This document shows positions 23,536 to 34,567 of a stretch of DNA of 64,000 bases, piece by piece. Position numbers and translations under genes: made by a program. Every line of letters begins with the position of its first letter. Position 1 is the first letter of the stretch. This DNA is from Parapristionchus giblindavisi (lineage: Eukaryota > Nematoda > Chromadorea > Rhabditida > Diplogasteridae), in NCBI GenBank assembly GCA_943737045.1, contig CALSFV010000126.1:62001-126000 (forward strand), given 5' to 3'. The notes under the pieces are model-generated. The model was not told where the DNA came from and did not search any database. It saw only the letters and a program-made list of their open reading frames with translations.

Positions 23536-24406
23536 GTAATAATTTATTCCTTCAATTGAATGGAATCACATTACAATTCATGCAGGAGGGCATCAAGTTT
23601 TCGTGTTCCCAGTGCTCAGGGGAGATTATCCACACCTTGGACACCACAAAGCATGCAAAGGTTCGCGATTATTTAAATAAGAAATGAATAAATAAATAGT
23701 GTTGACCATTACCGAATCCAAACCCTATGCCGAATAGCTACGTTACAGATTTTCTAAATGCTGCGTGTTGTTTTGTTCCAAAACTCGTCTAGGTTTTCGG
23801 TTAAAAAATCTCAAAACGCGGTCAGGCTTCGCAGTTTGTAACGCGCTTCTCGACCGTTGATTAAAACGCTAGAAAGCCGTTTATTTTATTTATTTTTTAA
23901 AATATTTTTTACAGAATATGTGCGATCCGTCGAATATGAAGATGTATCGTATTGTGAGGAATTAAGGAGGTGAGGCATTTGTATAATATTTAAAATTTAA
24001 AAAAAATTAAAGTGGGATGAAACGAAAGATCGTATCGATTAGTAGAAAAAATCCATGAAATCAACTCTGGTATTTCAAAACTTAAAGTGTACTTTTTTTT
24101 ATTTTCACATGAAGAAGACTACTTCAAGTGGTGTATATACTGTAATGCATTTCGTCAAATGTTCACTCGAAGTAGACTTACAGTCAAGTTCAAGTCATTG
24201 ATGATTTTCAGTAGACTGTTAGTTTTGAAATGCCAGATAAGAGATCTTTGGCGTAATAAGTGTATATTTCAATTATAATAACAGAAATATAATAATATAA
24301 TTGATTATTTTAATTAATATTTCATTTGCAGAAGAATGATGAAGTTGTCGTCGATGAAGATAAATCATCTTCATCTTTTCCTACACAATCATGTTTTTAT
24401 TATTAG
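17001..24406 (+). CDS. Zinc-finger protein, about 16 exons (best copy of a local family)
   Basis: Exons read by frame and splice signals: 17001-17054, 17913-18017, 18134-18198, 18313-18394, 18876-18965, 19140-19262, 19411-19527, 19641-19700, 19947-20027, 20560-20658, 22341-22412, 22674-22727, 22899-22949, 23367-23447, 23586-23660, then 23915-23965 (ending in TAA). All phases agree, giving about 419 residues. An alternative splice from 23953 to 24332-24406 would give about 440. The N-terminal third is helical and unrecognised; the middle is acidic and serine-rich with a basic KKSRKRP that could be a nuclear signal. Fingers follow: TCPLC; MCDSC with H and C after 12 and 3 residues; FKCHLC running into RLYNHLYETH; and FSCSQC with TKHAKNMC. 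Nuclear, perhaps DNA-binding, function is inferred. Introns hold several mobile elements. Confidence 0.7.
17450..17655. repeat. GC-rich inverted repeat in intron 1 of the zinc-finger gene
   Basis: It runs from CGCTAAACCATACGTGGGC to GCCCACGTATGCGCTAAAC, with GGGGGGTCGG repeated inside. The copy at 62523-62735 has a run of 17 G (62653-62669) in place of six. Diverged relatives are at 23080-23165 and, inverted, 51355-51405. Confidence 0.65.
17755..17850 (+). repeat. Intronic repeat with the CGACCCACTAT motif
   Basis: AAATCGACC and CGACCCACTAT motifs followed by AAGGGCGCCGAAAA recur in introns at 22010-22130, 39690-39820, 56445-56735 and 62860-62935. The family has no visible terminal repeats. 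Confidence 0.5.
19757..19860 (+). repeat. tRNA-derived SINE-like body in an intron
   Basis: The A box TGGCGTAGTGGTAAAAG (19760-19776) and a weakened B box near 19830 are followed by ATTGCCGAACTTTCC, as at 2898-2966. A 40-bp piece between the boxes (from GCAAGTTTTCTTGAAATACG) also occurs at 20275-20312. Confidence 0.55.
19886..19931 (+). repeat. (AAT)n microsatellite
   Basis: About 15 units lie just before exon 9 of the zinc-finger gene. Other AAT tracts are at 23468-23536 and, inverted with a different unit number, at 38255-38332. Confidence 0.95.
20038..20233. mobile_element. Short inverted-repeat element with CCATAGGTG ends
   Basis: The ends CCATAGGTGGGCATG and the reverse complement of CCATAGGTGAGCACG enclose GCGCACAGCCTTGCC repeats. 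A diverged copy of the interior is at 31550-31745. It lies in intron 9 of the zinc-finger gene and carries no coding capacity. Confidence 0.55.
20754..21923. mobile_element. 1170-bp long-inverted-repeat TA element in a zinc-finger intron
   Basis: It begins CAGTCGCGCCGGAAAGTCAG and ends with the reverse complement; the arms are several hundred bases long and the spacer is near 21330-21500. TA flanks at 20752-20753 and 21924-21925. The empty target TA is at 39895-39896. The interior shares a TGATGACGCAAYCGAAGTRC motif with the 14778-16214 element although the ends differ. The 55-residue frame present in both arms (from 21136 plus and 21718 minus) looks non-coding. Confidence 0.92.
23192..23325 (+). 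repeat. 17-bp tandem repeat, about eight units
   Basis: GTCTTGAAACCGGGTTG units repeat, some with GAT in place of GGT. They lie in the intron before exon 14 and recur inverted at 38478-38635. Confidence 0.92.
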
Positions 24407-25287
24407 AAGTTATTCCATATCCTGTTAAATTGATTACTACCTGTTTTCTATCGATCCGTTGTTGTTTATTTCAATTTTTATGCTAATTTTTTCTTGTTTT
24501 CAAGTTTTTCATTCTCTGTTGATGTTATGAACCGCCTAGTAGTTCATAAATATGCTTACGAATAGTCAATGATTCCAACAACAAAATTAACAATATTGCA
24601 AGGATATCTATTGATTGGTTAAAATGAAACAGGGGAGAAATCATCTATCACGATCCAAACAGTACTCGACCAATCTGATCTTTGATTTTTGATCTTTGAT
24701 CCTTCATCACAGATCGCTGATCTTACTTTTGGTCGTCGAGCAATGCGGTGAGGTCTACCTCTCATAATCAGAGGAAAGCTGCAAATTCTGATCTTTAATT
24801 TTTGATCTTTAATCTTTCAGCTTTAATTTCAAAATTTTTGGCCTGTGCCAACCCTCTCCCAGATTTGCCCGACTCTTACACAAACGGTCTCTTAGAATAC
24901 ATATTTAGATCAAAGAACAATAATATGAGGGTTATTTATTGTTAGGCTGGGTGGGTATCCCACCCTAACATTATTTGCCATTGAAAACATAGATAGTTGG
25001 TTTACTTACAAAAAATAATAACCTAAACATTTGTGGTTTAAAAAAATCTTTACGAAATTACTTCGAAAAAAAAACTATTTATTTATTTATCGTACACCGC
25101 AAGAGTGTTATGCTATATCTCCTGCATTCTGCACTATATTTGCCCTTTTATATCCAAGTAGTCTTAGTACATTCGATCTCTTGTCACGTTTTCGTGGGCG
25201 GTGTCAATCCATCCTCGACTAGTAACTCCGCCCATTTCTATTGATAGAGTAAGAAATCATATTCATTCGACTTGAATATTATTGAAT

Positions 25288-25488
25288 ATGGCCTTTGTCG
25301 CTGGAGAAGTAGTCTACTCTGAGGAATTCATGGAGTGGTGGTATCACTCTTCTAATCAATCTATCAATATCTCCATTATTGGAGACAAGAAAGAATCCAA
25401 TGAGGACTTCCATCCTCTAGTAGACAATCGTATTGGAGGAGCAGTTCATGCTGTTCCCTCTACAATCTTCAATGGAAATAATCAATGA
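25288..25488 (+). CDS. Small duplicated 66-residue protein, copy 2
   Basis: The same frame as 7357-7557, starting MAFVAGEVVYSEEFMEWWYH and ending IFNGNNQ-stop (TGA here, TAA in copy 1). The flanking DNA from about 24940 is also shared, so this is a duplicated locus in inverted orientation. Differences over the first 48 codons are silent. The residues before the tail are AVHAV here and PIPAL in copy 1. Function is unknown. Confidence 0.5.
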   Translation: MAFVAGEVVYSEEFMEWWYHSSNQSINISIIGDKKESNEDFHPLVDNRIGGAVHAVPSTIFNGNNQ

Positions 25489-25823
25489 TGATACTACTCT
25501 ATTCTCTCCATATTCTCCATTAATATAACTACTCTTTATTCTACCTCCATTCTAATTGTAACTACCTCCACCATATAATTCATCTACCTCAATCTCTCTT
25601 CTCCTTTCCCTCATTATGATTAATGAACCAAGTATCATCCAAATCTGAGAGAAAAAAATTAAAACAGTTACATAGCTTCTCTCATTCTTACAGAGATCCG
25701 TGATAAGCGAGATGCAACAGATTTTCACGAAATTACTTCGAAAAAGTCTACTTTATGCTAATATTATATCTGTCAGTGCATTCTGCACCATATTTGCCCT
25801 TTTAAATCAATTTAGTCTGACAA

Positions 25824-26315
25824 GGGGATCCTTTCACCTCGCGGAAACCAATCCAGATGAAAATGTGCACAGGCATTGTTGAAGACGATAGAAAATGATA
25901 TGTGAAGTCGAAAAATGCAGCAGGGCAATACCCGAGCCGCAGCATCTATCCAAACTTGGTCAAACTTAGCGCGTATTCGCCGCATTCTCAAGCAATAAGA
26001 GAGACCTTATTGGTGGCACAGTTTCTTCGTACAATCGCGTTGATGTTATCTTTTCGGAATCTTTTTGTCTTTAATGCACGAGCCACTTTCCACTCCGTTC
26101 ACCAATCAAGTTGATGCCTTTCTTCAGAGATAGGGACGATGAATTCAGATTGTTGGCGGCGAATACGCGCCAAGTTTGACCAAGTTTGGATAGATGTTGC
26201 GGCTCGGGTATAGCCCTGCTGCATTTTTCGACTTCACATATCATTTTCTATCGTCTTCAACAATGCCTGTGCAAATTTTCATCAGGATTGGTTTCCGCGA
26301 GGTAAAAGGATTCCC
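25824..26315. mobile_element. 492-bp inverted-repeat element
   Basis: The arms start GGGATCCTTTCACCTCGCGG (25824) and end with its near reverse complement at 26315; each is about 165 bp around an unpaired middle (about 25990-26150). The arms differ by a few bases. No transposase and no clear target duplication. Confidence 0.7.
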
Positions 26316-26443
26316 TTGTGAGTTCATTCGATGTCATGTTTTGCATTAAACAATATGTAAACATTGATCTTTATTGCTTTCTTGGTACATCGTATGGGTG
26401 GAGTCAATTATCTCTTGAATAGTAACTCCGCCCATTTCTCTCG

Positions 26444-27430
26444 TAAATGAGTGTGTACTACAAGTATGAGAATGATCAGTGAGTTTATCCGATATGGTCA
26501 TGGAAGGAAGGACAAATCAGTAGTATCAGTAGAAGTAAAAAATGTGGATAATATAGATGAACAATGACGTCATCAGTATGGTAGATCACGAGTGTCTAGT
26601 AAATTATATAACGAGAATGTCGGCCAGGCGGTGTCTTGGGTCCTTTTACCTATAATACACAAATCGATAAATCTCTCAATTCAATCTCACTATTTTCCCA
26701 TGGTGAATGTAAACTTTTTATTTGCTCGATAGCTTCTACATGGGATGTGATCGATGCAAGGTGTGCCGTGTAGATGTAACTCTTTCAGTGCAAAACAACA
26801 TGATATATTATCGATACCAGCAGGAGGTATGAGAAACAGAGCCGCGTGAGCCGAAAGCGGAGCTGCGTCGGCTGGTGCTGGAGCTGCATAAGCTGATGTT
26901 GGAGCCGGGAGAAGAACCGCAGGAGCTCCTTGGGGAGCAATAACAGGAGCTGGGGCAGGAGCAGCACGGACACTGCAAGAGATAGAATGTTGCAGAAAGA
27001 TAATGAGCAGAACCAAGCAAGCAATACGAATGATTTGCATAGGTAGACAGCCTGGTCAATATTTCGTCAATACCAAAAAATACTTCAGTTGCTGAATTCT
27101 CGCAGATAGCGCGTTATATGATACTTACGGCGACGTGATATGTGCTGCCTCCTCAAGAAGCCTTTTTTTCTTCCATTACGCCGCTCCAGACTCTCCGCTC
27201 TGCTTAGATTAGTGGTGGAGTTCATTCAGACCGACAATAGAAGAGCGGAGTGGATGAATTGACCTCTATTCAGACGACAGTCGATGTAGAATGAACGGAG
27301 AATGAAAACCATTCGTGGCATAGACAAAGAGTGGATGCATTATATGGAAATTTAAAAAAATAAACTTAAAAGTTTAAAAATTAAAATTTAAAATTTAATT
27401 TAAAATAAATGCAATTAAATGTTCTATATG
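26444..27430. repeat. Segmental duplicate D (pairs with 47598-48573, direct)
   Basis: The secreted-protein gene and its flanks are nearly identical in both places. Differences are scattered substitutions and small gaps, including one that kills the reading frame in the second copy. Confidence 0.88.
26690..27040 (-). CDS. Secreted Ala/Pro-rich small protein
   Basis: The single exon encodes 116 residues. Residues 1-25 form a classical signal peptide (MQIIRIACLVLLIIFLQHSI, then SCSVRA), with cleavage likely before APAPAPV. Residues 26-75 are Ala/Pro-rich with PAP repeats. The C-terminal 40 residues hold four cysteines (SCC, TPC, IPC) and a basic tail. No database family is recognised; export from the cell is inferred from the signal peptide. 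It has a duplicate at 47833-48183 of exactly the same length with a stop in the signal peptide, so this copy is probably the working one. Confidence 0.65.
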   Translation of the reverse strand: MQIIRIACLVLLIIFLQHSISCSVRAAPAPAPVIAPQGAPAVLLPAPTSAYAAPAPADAAPLSAHAALFLIPPAGIDNISCCFALKELHLHGTPCIDHIPCRSYRANKKFTFTMGK

Positions 27431-27684
27431 TCCGTTCGTTAGCACCATTTGTCATTTTCTTATGCAAGTACATTTTATACGCACAATAACGTGTGTGCGA
27501 AATAAATTTCGGAATGCCGAAAAATATTTCGGCAGATGCCGAAATTGAGAAAAGAATACCACCCCTGAGTCAAAAGTTAAGTTTTAGGCGAATACTTTTG
27601 GCTGCTACTGTATCTTCCTACATTTCACGGCGAGATGTAGCCTTCTACATCTCAACCCGGCTCTCGATTGTCTCTCCGCTGCCT

Positions 27685-27815
27685 CTCTCTAACCCGGCTG
27701 ACCTTCGCCGCGCGCTATATGGTATATAAAAGAGATCGGCCTAGTTTCTGAACAATGCAAAGCAAGAAAGTCTCTTCTACAAATAATAACAAGTGATTTT
27801 TATACGCTCAATATG
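27685..27815 (+). promoter_or_regulatory. TATA-containing promoter-like repeat
   Basis: The unit runs from CTCTCTAACCCGGCTGACC through GGTATATAAAAGAGATCGG to a stretch ending GATTTTTATACGCTCAATAT. The same 130-bp unit sits at 56500-56630 inside an intron of the SEC16-like gene. The TATA box and the following 35 bases are conserved. No coding exon follows either copy, so it may be the end of a mobile element that carries its own promoter. Confidence 0.4.
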
Positions 27816-28210
27816 AGATAGAGCGGTCTGCCGAAAATGAAAACGACGTTCCGAATGCCGAAATGTTGGCGAAATGATTCTTATTTTATAATAGAAAAAT
27901 TCGGCGCACTTTTTGGAATCCCTAAATATATGAAGGGAGAACAAAGGAATTTCGGCATGTCGTTTTCATTTTAGCTATTCATTTTTTCCTCGTGCGGCTT
28001 TTATTACATTTTCTATATTTGTGCTTACCCTCAGCGGTGGTTAATTCATTTTATATATGTCTACTTGATCCGAGCGGCGTTGTCTCGACATCTAGATCAA
28101 CCGACAAGCGAAGGGAAGAACGGGTGAAATGATGAATGAAAATCGAAATGAATGACAAACAATAGTGCTAGGTACTATGAAGAGAAACTATGGAGAATGA
28201 AAGAAAGAAA

Positions 28211-28270
28211 CATAGCCTAGTGGTTAATTCATAAGTTGTCATGCGAATGGTCTGTGGTTCACGCCCCTCT
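28211..28270 (+). repeat. tRNA-like body
   Basis: TAGCCTAGTGGTTAATTC resembles an A box and GTGGTTCACGCCCC a B box at tRNA spacing. The stems do not pair well enough for a tRNA call. Confidence 0.4.
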
Positions 28271-28592
28271 TAAACTTGAGTCTTTTGCGAAACACGTGTG
28301 ATCATTTTCAACACTTCCTAAAATATTTCGGCATTCCGCGAAATATTTCGGCACGCCGAAAATTTCAGCATTGCCGAAATCGACGAAAGAATACCACCCC
28401 AGATGAGCAATCGGGCTCGTGTTTTGGCATGATACTATAGTACTAGTGTGCATCATATCACATCAGTCACGAGAGAATCGACCTAACGGTAGGAATTGAG
28501 AAAAATTACAAAACAAGTTCTCTCCAGTTTTATTCTTGTTTAGGCATGTCCTACCATCCCCCAAAGTTCCATTGTGCCCATCGGTGGCTCCA

Positions 28593-29315
28593 CACTGAGA
28601 GCAAACTTACCTGGCAAATCGTTCGCCACTCCCATTTGCCTGGTAAACGATTTGCCAGAAATCTGGAGTGGCCCATTTCGGGCAATCGATTTGCCCGCTT
28701 TATGGCTATAGGATTATATGTTTCTTTGAAAAGACTACGAGTTCTGAGCTATGTGCAAGGGTGTCCTGGTAGCGCAGTGGTTAGGGGGCTTGGCTAGTTC
28801 GCGGTGGGTTGGTGTTTCGGTTCCTTGTATGTACATTTCCACTTATTCATGGCGATCTGAAGTTGTCACATCAGCATGTGATCCTTGATTTATTATTTTT
28901 CATTTTTGCTGATTTTTCTGCTGTTAATGAAAGTCAGTGGGTTACTTTAGTGAAATACTCAAGCTATCATGAGAGAAGAAAGATGATTTGGACTGCCAAA
29001 AGCCAATAAATTTAAAGTATACTATGTGTTTTCAATACGATTCTACTAGAGTAGAACAACAATAGCTCTATCAAGTTATATAACGAAGTTTTAAAGCTGC
29101 AAAAGATTTGTGCTCCAAGTGGGAATCGAACTGGCGTGGGTGAGAAGCGCCTTCCCTGATTTCCGACAACGGGGTATCGATTTGCCCGTATTTGGGCGAA
29201 ACATAATAGCCCAAATTCTGGCTAAAGAGATTCGCCCGAATACGGGCAAATTGTTACATGAGTTCCCCGATGGGGCAAATCATTTGCCCGAATATAGGTA
29301 ACTTTGCTCTCAGTG
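28593..29315. mobile_element. 723-bp element with CACTGAGAGC ends
   Basis: It starts CACTGAGAGCAAACTTACC and ends with GGTAACTTTGCTCTCAGTG. Both sub-terminal regions contain repeated GGGCAAAT/ATTTGCCC words. Two tRNA-like bodies sit inside in opposite orientation (28761-28830 plus, 29115-29160 minus). CACT(A/G) ends recall CACTA transposons, but no target duplication is clear. No transposase. Confidence 0.6.
28761..28830 (+). repeat. tRNA-like body
   Basis: TGGTAGCGCAGTGGTTAG fits an A box, with GGTGTTTCGGTTCC as a weak B box. Probably a SINE-type fragment within the 28593-29315 element. Confidence 0.4.
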
Positions 29316-30447
29316 CAGGGAAGAGAAAGGGAGAGAACGATATGTTTCATTCCGCACCGCGCGCTCGAGACCGTGCGGTGTAGAATGAAATGAAAAGGAA
29401 TGGGAGAGAGAGTGTGTGAAACGAGAGATTGTGGATGGCGAAAATGACTTCAAATGATCATGAAATTTTCAAGGGGATGAACCACACGTCTCCATCAGTG
29501 ATGGTCTATCAATATCCCAGACCCTTCAAATGCGCGTGGGTACCTAGATTTTGGGTAAAAAAAGCGTGAGGGTAACCCGATTTAGAGATAAAAACGCATG
29601 TGGGTACCGCAAAATCGTGAAAATTTCAAGAAAATCGCCAATTTATGATACAATTTTGCTTGTGGGTACCAATGAAAAGCAAATTTTTGCGGGTGGGTCT
29701 ATCCCATGGGATAACCATAGACCGTGTCTGGTCTACATGGACGTATTTTCTTCGTAAACCATTCATTTTGTAGCCCTCGAAAAGATACATAATATATTTC
29801 AGGCTCGTCCGCGCCGAATCGACAGGTTTTGAGTTATTTGGCCTAGAGTGTTCGGAAGCATTTTCATGGCCTCTGTGGCCGTATGCACAGTCGCGTTTGG
29901 TGGAAAGTGGATTTTGATAATCATTTCTACTTTTTTGGCTTTTTTTCTTTATATCTTTTTAAATGATTTTTTTTCTGACTTTTTTTGTAAGATGGATGGC
30001 ATCAATCGCGAAATAGCTCGGACACAGCATAAAAAATCGAAACTAAATTTGATGAAAAAGTGATTAGTGGAACCTAATTAGGTAAAATTTGATTAAGGAC
30101 CCTAATTAGGAAAGTATAAAGTGTGCCCCTGTAATAATCTGGAACTCATTACTCGCGGAGTAAATTATTCAAAACGCGATTTTAAAATTATTTTGTATTT
30201 TTATCGGTTTTTGATATTGTTGCAGTGTTATTTCTTTGTATTGTATGATTCGTGGATGATATAGGATCATTCTTGAACGATCTTCGCTATCACAATTGAT
30301 TTCATCATTATGTTTTGTTGACTAATCGTAAACTGTATTTTCTTGAATAAAGTCTTGTTCTTTTACGCTTACCCAGTTCTTTATCACTCATCCAAGAGGT
30401 TCGCAACCTTATTTTATCTGCTAATCATCTGTTAGCTGTTCTATTAG

Positions 30448-30989
30448 GGTATGGGAATTCCTATTGTGAATATCGACACCATCGATTACATTACTAATGA
30501 AGCATTTCAAGTCTCATGAAGCTAGAGTATTCAGGTATATTATTTAGTATCTACTGCAATCTCTCCTTTTATTTCTTTATCATGATTGATTGGCTTGTTT
30601 GATAAACGGATGAATGTTTAGATTCACAAAATCATCAACTGAACAATCATGTCGTTGCTATAAGAAGTTTGTAACACTCGCGTCCCATCGACAATATTCC
30701 TCTCTATTTACATGGAGTATATCGAAATCAACGAAAGATCTTCTATTTCATAGTTGAAAACTGAATCGAGACCAGGTATTTATAATTATTATGATATTAT
30801 CTATTTTTTATTGATTGTTTTTATTAGAACGGATACTCGATGAGTAGCCAGATGAAGAAATCGCAAATTGTTCATCTTACAGTATCTGCTCGTGATATCC
30901 TAGTGAGATGATAATGCCTACGTCATTTAAAAATTCAGAAGATGAGAAGTTGTTAGACTGTGTGAATGATTATACTGCCATGGAGAATA
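30448..30989 (+). CDS. Partial candidate gene exons, possibly BRCT-like
   Basis: Three coding-looking stretches follow one another. At 30448-30504, after TATTAG, GMGIPIVNIDTIDYI resembles the second half of a BRCT fold. At 30828-30911 NGYSMSSQMKKSQIVHLT runs to a TGA. At 30914-30989 an ATG opens MPTSFKNSEDEKLLDCVNDY, ending at GTAAGT. The first can join the second only through a weak GTCTCA donor, and no exons for the first half of a BRCT domain were found upstream. The third looks like the first exon of another gene whose next exon was not found. Treat all as tentative. Confidence 0.25.
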
Positions 30990-31545
30990 GTAAGTATTAC
31001 AAGATATTATCAATAATAAATATTTAATATTGGGAGAAACGATAGAATGTAATGTATAGTGTAATGCGTCGTTACATTTACCTTTCGCGCCCACTCCGAA
31101 CCGTGTTACATTTCGCTACGGTTGCATCGGCGTAAATTTTGGAGTGTACTGAGTCTCTCTCCCTGTTAGACCATAAAATTACTGTAAAACGGCACGGTAG
31201 TCAACCATTATTAAGCGACGGTTACTGTATCTTCTTAACGTATACCAATTGACCTTTATGATTATACAAAAATAAGTATTGGTTCATTGGAGTAGCCAGT
31301 CGATCATTATGATTAATGTGTCATTATAGATCTGGGATATGGAAGACTGAAGATCAATGACTGTCGTTCATAAACAACACATCCTATTCATATATGGAGA
31401 ATACTCAATTCTGATGAATGTGTATGTTTATCCTTTTACTGTTCTTCTTTTTTCGTTGCTTCTAAGAGTCATGGTATGATTACGACATGATATTATCGAT
31501 TACGTATGCTTTCCGAACATAATTTCCCCTAAACCCACTCAAACC
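30990..31545. other. No gene seen
   Basis: AT-rich sequence without a recognisable exon or repeat family member, apart from short ACGGTAGT-type words. Confidence 0.35.
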
Positions 31546-31811
31546 TTCGGTGGACGCGTGAAAACGAATTTTCTTGGCGCACAGTCTTGCCTCCCCCCGG
31601 CCCTTGCATAGAGCCTTACATAATTGGAAAAAGTGAAAGATTCCTTTAAAAACAGCTATTTAATTCATTTTCGTAGCCATGCGCACAGCCTTGCCTCTCC
31701 CTGCCATGCTTGCGCACAACCTTTCCACCAGGATGACATCTATGCCTCAAACCATCGCAGAGAATACCGTAGGTATGGTTATACACTAGGGTTGGCAATA
31801 ACGCACACGCA

Positions 31812-31913
31812 TTGCGGGCCCGCAATGCTCTGTAAAATCATTGCGGGCCCGCAACCTCGAAGGGAGAGGAGGGGGAGTGATTGCGGGCCCGCAATAGCAT
31901 TGCGGGCCCGCAA
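31812..31913. repeat. Four copies of the palindrome TTGCGGGCCCGCAA
   Basis: Identical 14-bp self-complementary units start at 31812, 31841, 31881 and 31900. They lie in a local GC-rich patch next to GGGAGAGGAGGGGGAG. The function is unknown. Confidence 0.9.
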
Positions 31914-32079
31914 CGACTACTTTATTCCTACCCTCTACTTTTTGTGATCGGTCGTTCTTCTATGTTCTCTTCACTTTCCTTCGTTCTCTAGTTCGTTTGG
32001 TCGATTGTATCACGACCAAACGAACTAATTTCAGACCAAGAATTTTGTCAACGCTATCGATTGACGTGGCTTCTTCACA

Positions 32080-32502
32080 GTGCTCACTGATGTAGAAAAA
32101 TCTATCAACAGTAATAAAAGCCAAGGATGGCCCCAGCTTCCGGCGCAGAAACTTAGAATCGTACTTCAATACCTAGCATGCATTAACATACACTTTATTC
32201 ACTTTATATATTTTGGAAGCTTGCGGAGACTCATCCTTTTGCTACAGAAAATTCAACTAGAGATCATAATATGCATATGCCTCTTCCAGTCTTCGTCGTC
32301 GAAGTCCCACCAACATTGTCTACAAAGAAGTGTGATCGTGACTAAATTGGATGAATCGAATCTCACAATGAATTTGACACAATACGAATTGGATTTCACA
32401 CAGTCAAAACGAAAAAGAGGGAAAATTTTCCCAAAGTATGAATGTATCAATCATCAAATGACTCCCCAAAAATTTCCGTTTGGGACATGGCGCGTGATTT
32501 GA
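32080..32502 (+). other. Possible exon pair sharing a conserved frame with 11.3 and 49.3 kb
   Basis: After CTTCCAG (32290) the frame reads SSSSKSHQHCLQRSVIVTK then NLTMNLTQYELDFTQSKRKR, continuing to 32502. The TKLDESNLTMNLTQYELD part is also open on the minus strand at 11230-11345 and 49260-49372 with a few replacements. It may be a duplicated exon or a retained fragment. Not recognised. Confidence 0.3.
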
Positions 32503-33665
32503 GATACTGACAATGAGAGAGCCTTCGATTGCAATTTCTCATCCTCTATTATATTATAAGAGGACGACATAAATAACGCTCGTTTTTTTCAATTTCCCAA
32601 AAAATTATCAACAAATTGTAACAAAGCATGATGGATTCCAGAAATAATCACCATTGCCATGGATAGTATTCTAAGAGACCGTTTGTGTAAGAGTCGGGCA
32701 AATCTGGGAGAGGGTTGGCACAGGCCAAAAATTTTGAAATTAAAGCTGAAAGATTAAAGATCAAAAATTAAAGATCAGAATTTGCAGCTTTCCTCTGATT
32801 ATGAGAGGTAGACCTCACCGCATTGCTCGACGACCAAAAGTAAGATCAGCGATCTGTGATGAAGGATCAAAGATCAAAAATCAAAGATCAGATTGGTCGA
32901 GTACTGTTTGGATCGTGATAGATGATTTCTCCCCTGTTTCATTTTAACCAATCAATAGATATCCTTGCAATATTGTTAATTTTGTTGTTGGAATCATTGA
33001 CTATTCGTAAGCATATTCATGAACTACTAGGCGGTTCATAACATCAACAGAGAATGAAAAACTTGAAAACAAGAAAAAATTAGCATAAAATTTGAAATAA
33101 ACAACAACGGATCGATAGAAAACAGGTAGTAATCAATTTAACAGGATATGGAATAACTTCTAATAATAAAAACATGATTGTGTAGGAAAAGATGAAGATG
33201 ATTTATCTTCATCGACGACAACTTCATCATTCTTCTGCAAATGAAATATTAATTAAAATAATCAATTATATTATTATATTTCTGTTATTATAATTGAAAT
33301 ATACACTTATTACGCCAAAGATCTCTTATCTGGCATTTCAAAACTAACAGTCTACTGAAAATCATCAATGACTTGAACTTGACTGTAAGCCTACTTCGAG
33401 TGAACATTTGACGAAATGCATTACAGTATATACACCACTTGAAGTAGTCTTCTTCATGTGAAAATAAAAAAAGTACACTTTAAGTTTTGAAATACCAGAG
33501 TTGATTTCATGGATTTTTTCTACTAATCGATACGATCTTTCGTTTCATCCCACTTTAATTTTTTTTTTAATTTTAAATATTATACAAATGCCTCACCTCC
33601 TTAATTCCTCACAATACGATACATCTTCATATTCGACGGATCGCACATATTCTGTAAAAAATATT

Positions 33666-33998
33666 TGTTGTGTAGATAGCCTATTCCCTATGTATATTGA
33701 TTGTCTCTATTCCCTATGCATATTGACTAGAACACGTGCGCGATCAGACTACACTCTCTCTGATCCGCACACTCTCTCGTACCCTCTCTACTCTCTCGTG
33801 TCTGGCTCCGCCCACTCTTATGTCTAGATTCCCAATCAGTCTAGATGAGTCTCCCTTGATCCTCGCACATGAGATGTGCCCTTCTCTAGTCTTGTATTAT
33901 TCTGTAATTACCCTAGTCTGCTAATAAAGCCTAAGTAGTAAACCCTTGTGCACTCACACTACACTACACGACAACGGGGACGACCTCAATACATAACA
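33666..33998 (+). repeat. 5' LTR
   Basis: It contains CT-rich repeats (ACACTCTCTCTGATCCGCAC) and an AATAAAGCC signal near 33922, which could serve polyadenylation. It differs from the 3' LTR at about 33765, 33841 and 33992. Confidence 0.93.
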
Positions 33999-34567
33999 AC
34001 TGGCGACCAGGACTCACCAAGGACAACAATGTCTCTGTCTAAGGTATACGAACTATTTTCATTTTGCTTTGTCTCGTTGTGAAGTGTATGCTACTAGCTT
34101 GCTAGTGGTAACTATTGTGAGTGCTAATATGGTGTGGCCTGCTACTATGGTGTGGCAAATCGTGTAATCAGCGCTACTAGGTGTGGCAGAGGCTGATGGC
34201 TACTAGGTGTGGCAACTCTGAGACACTGACTCCATGAAAAGTCACAGAAAAAAGCTAGATAGTGCCTAGACGGAGAATATGTGGGAGTGTTTAGGGGAGA
34301 AAATCTAGCGTGCGGCTATGTGGGAGAAAATCTAGCTTTTTCCGGGACTACCGTAATCTCAGGTGATTTCGCTATCGCAAACTGATTTCTGACTTTTCCC
34401 CTCGTTTTTTTTTACGTAAATCTAACTCGAGAGACATTACAAACATAGTTTATTCAGATCTGTAATTAACATCAATAATGCACAGTTAGGAAACATATGA
34501 AACAATTAAATTTTAACAATAAACATGATGTTGGAGTAACGTTCACGTCAATAAAACATGTAAGATA

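Larger units (their letters stand above)
20587..24901. repeat. Segmental duplicate C (pairs with 32661-40069, inverted)
   Basis: From inside exon 10 of the zinc-finger gene to beyond its end, the sequence recurs reversed at 40069 down to 32661 with very high identity. The 20754-21923 element is here only and the LTR element at 33666-37892 is there only. The left breakpoint falls inside a coding exon. Confidence 0.93.

Noticed and set aside
23361..23687. 108-codon frame with a long asparagine run, and its inverted copy
   Set aside because: The N run is a translated AAT microsatellite in an intron. Only the parts at 23367-23447 and 23586-23660 are exons.
31960..32169. Minus-strand frame MKYDSKFLRRKLGPSLAFIT
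   Set aside because: It looks partly coding and a piece recurs near 46370-46430, but that piece is out of frame after 20 codons and no splice sites support it.
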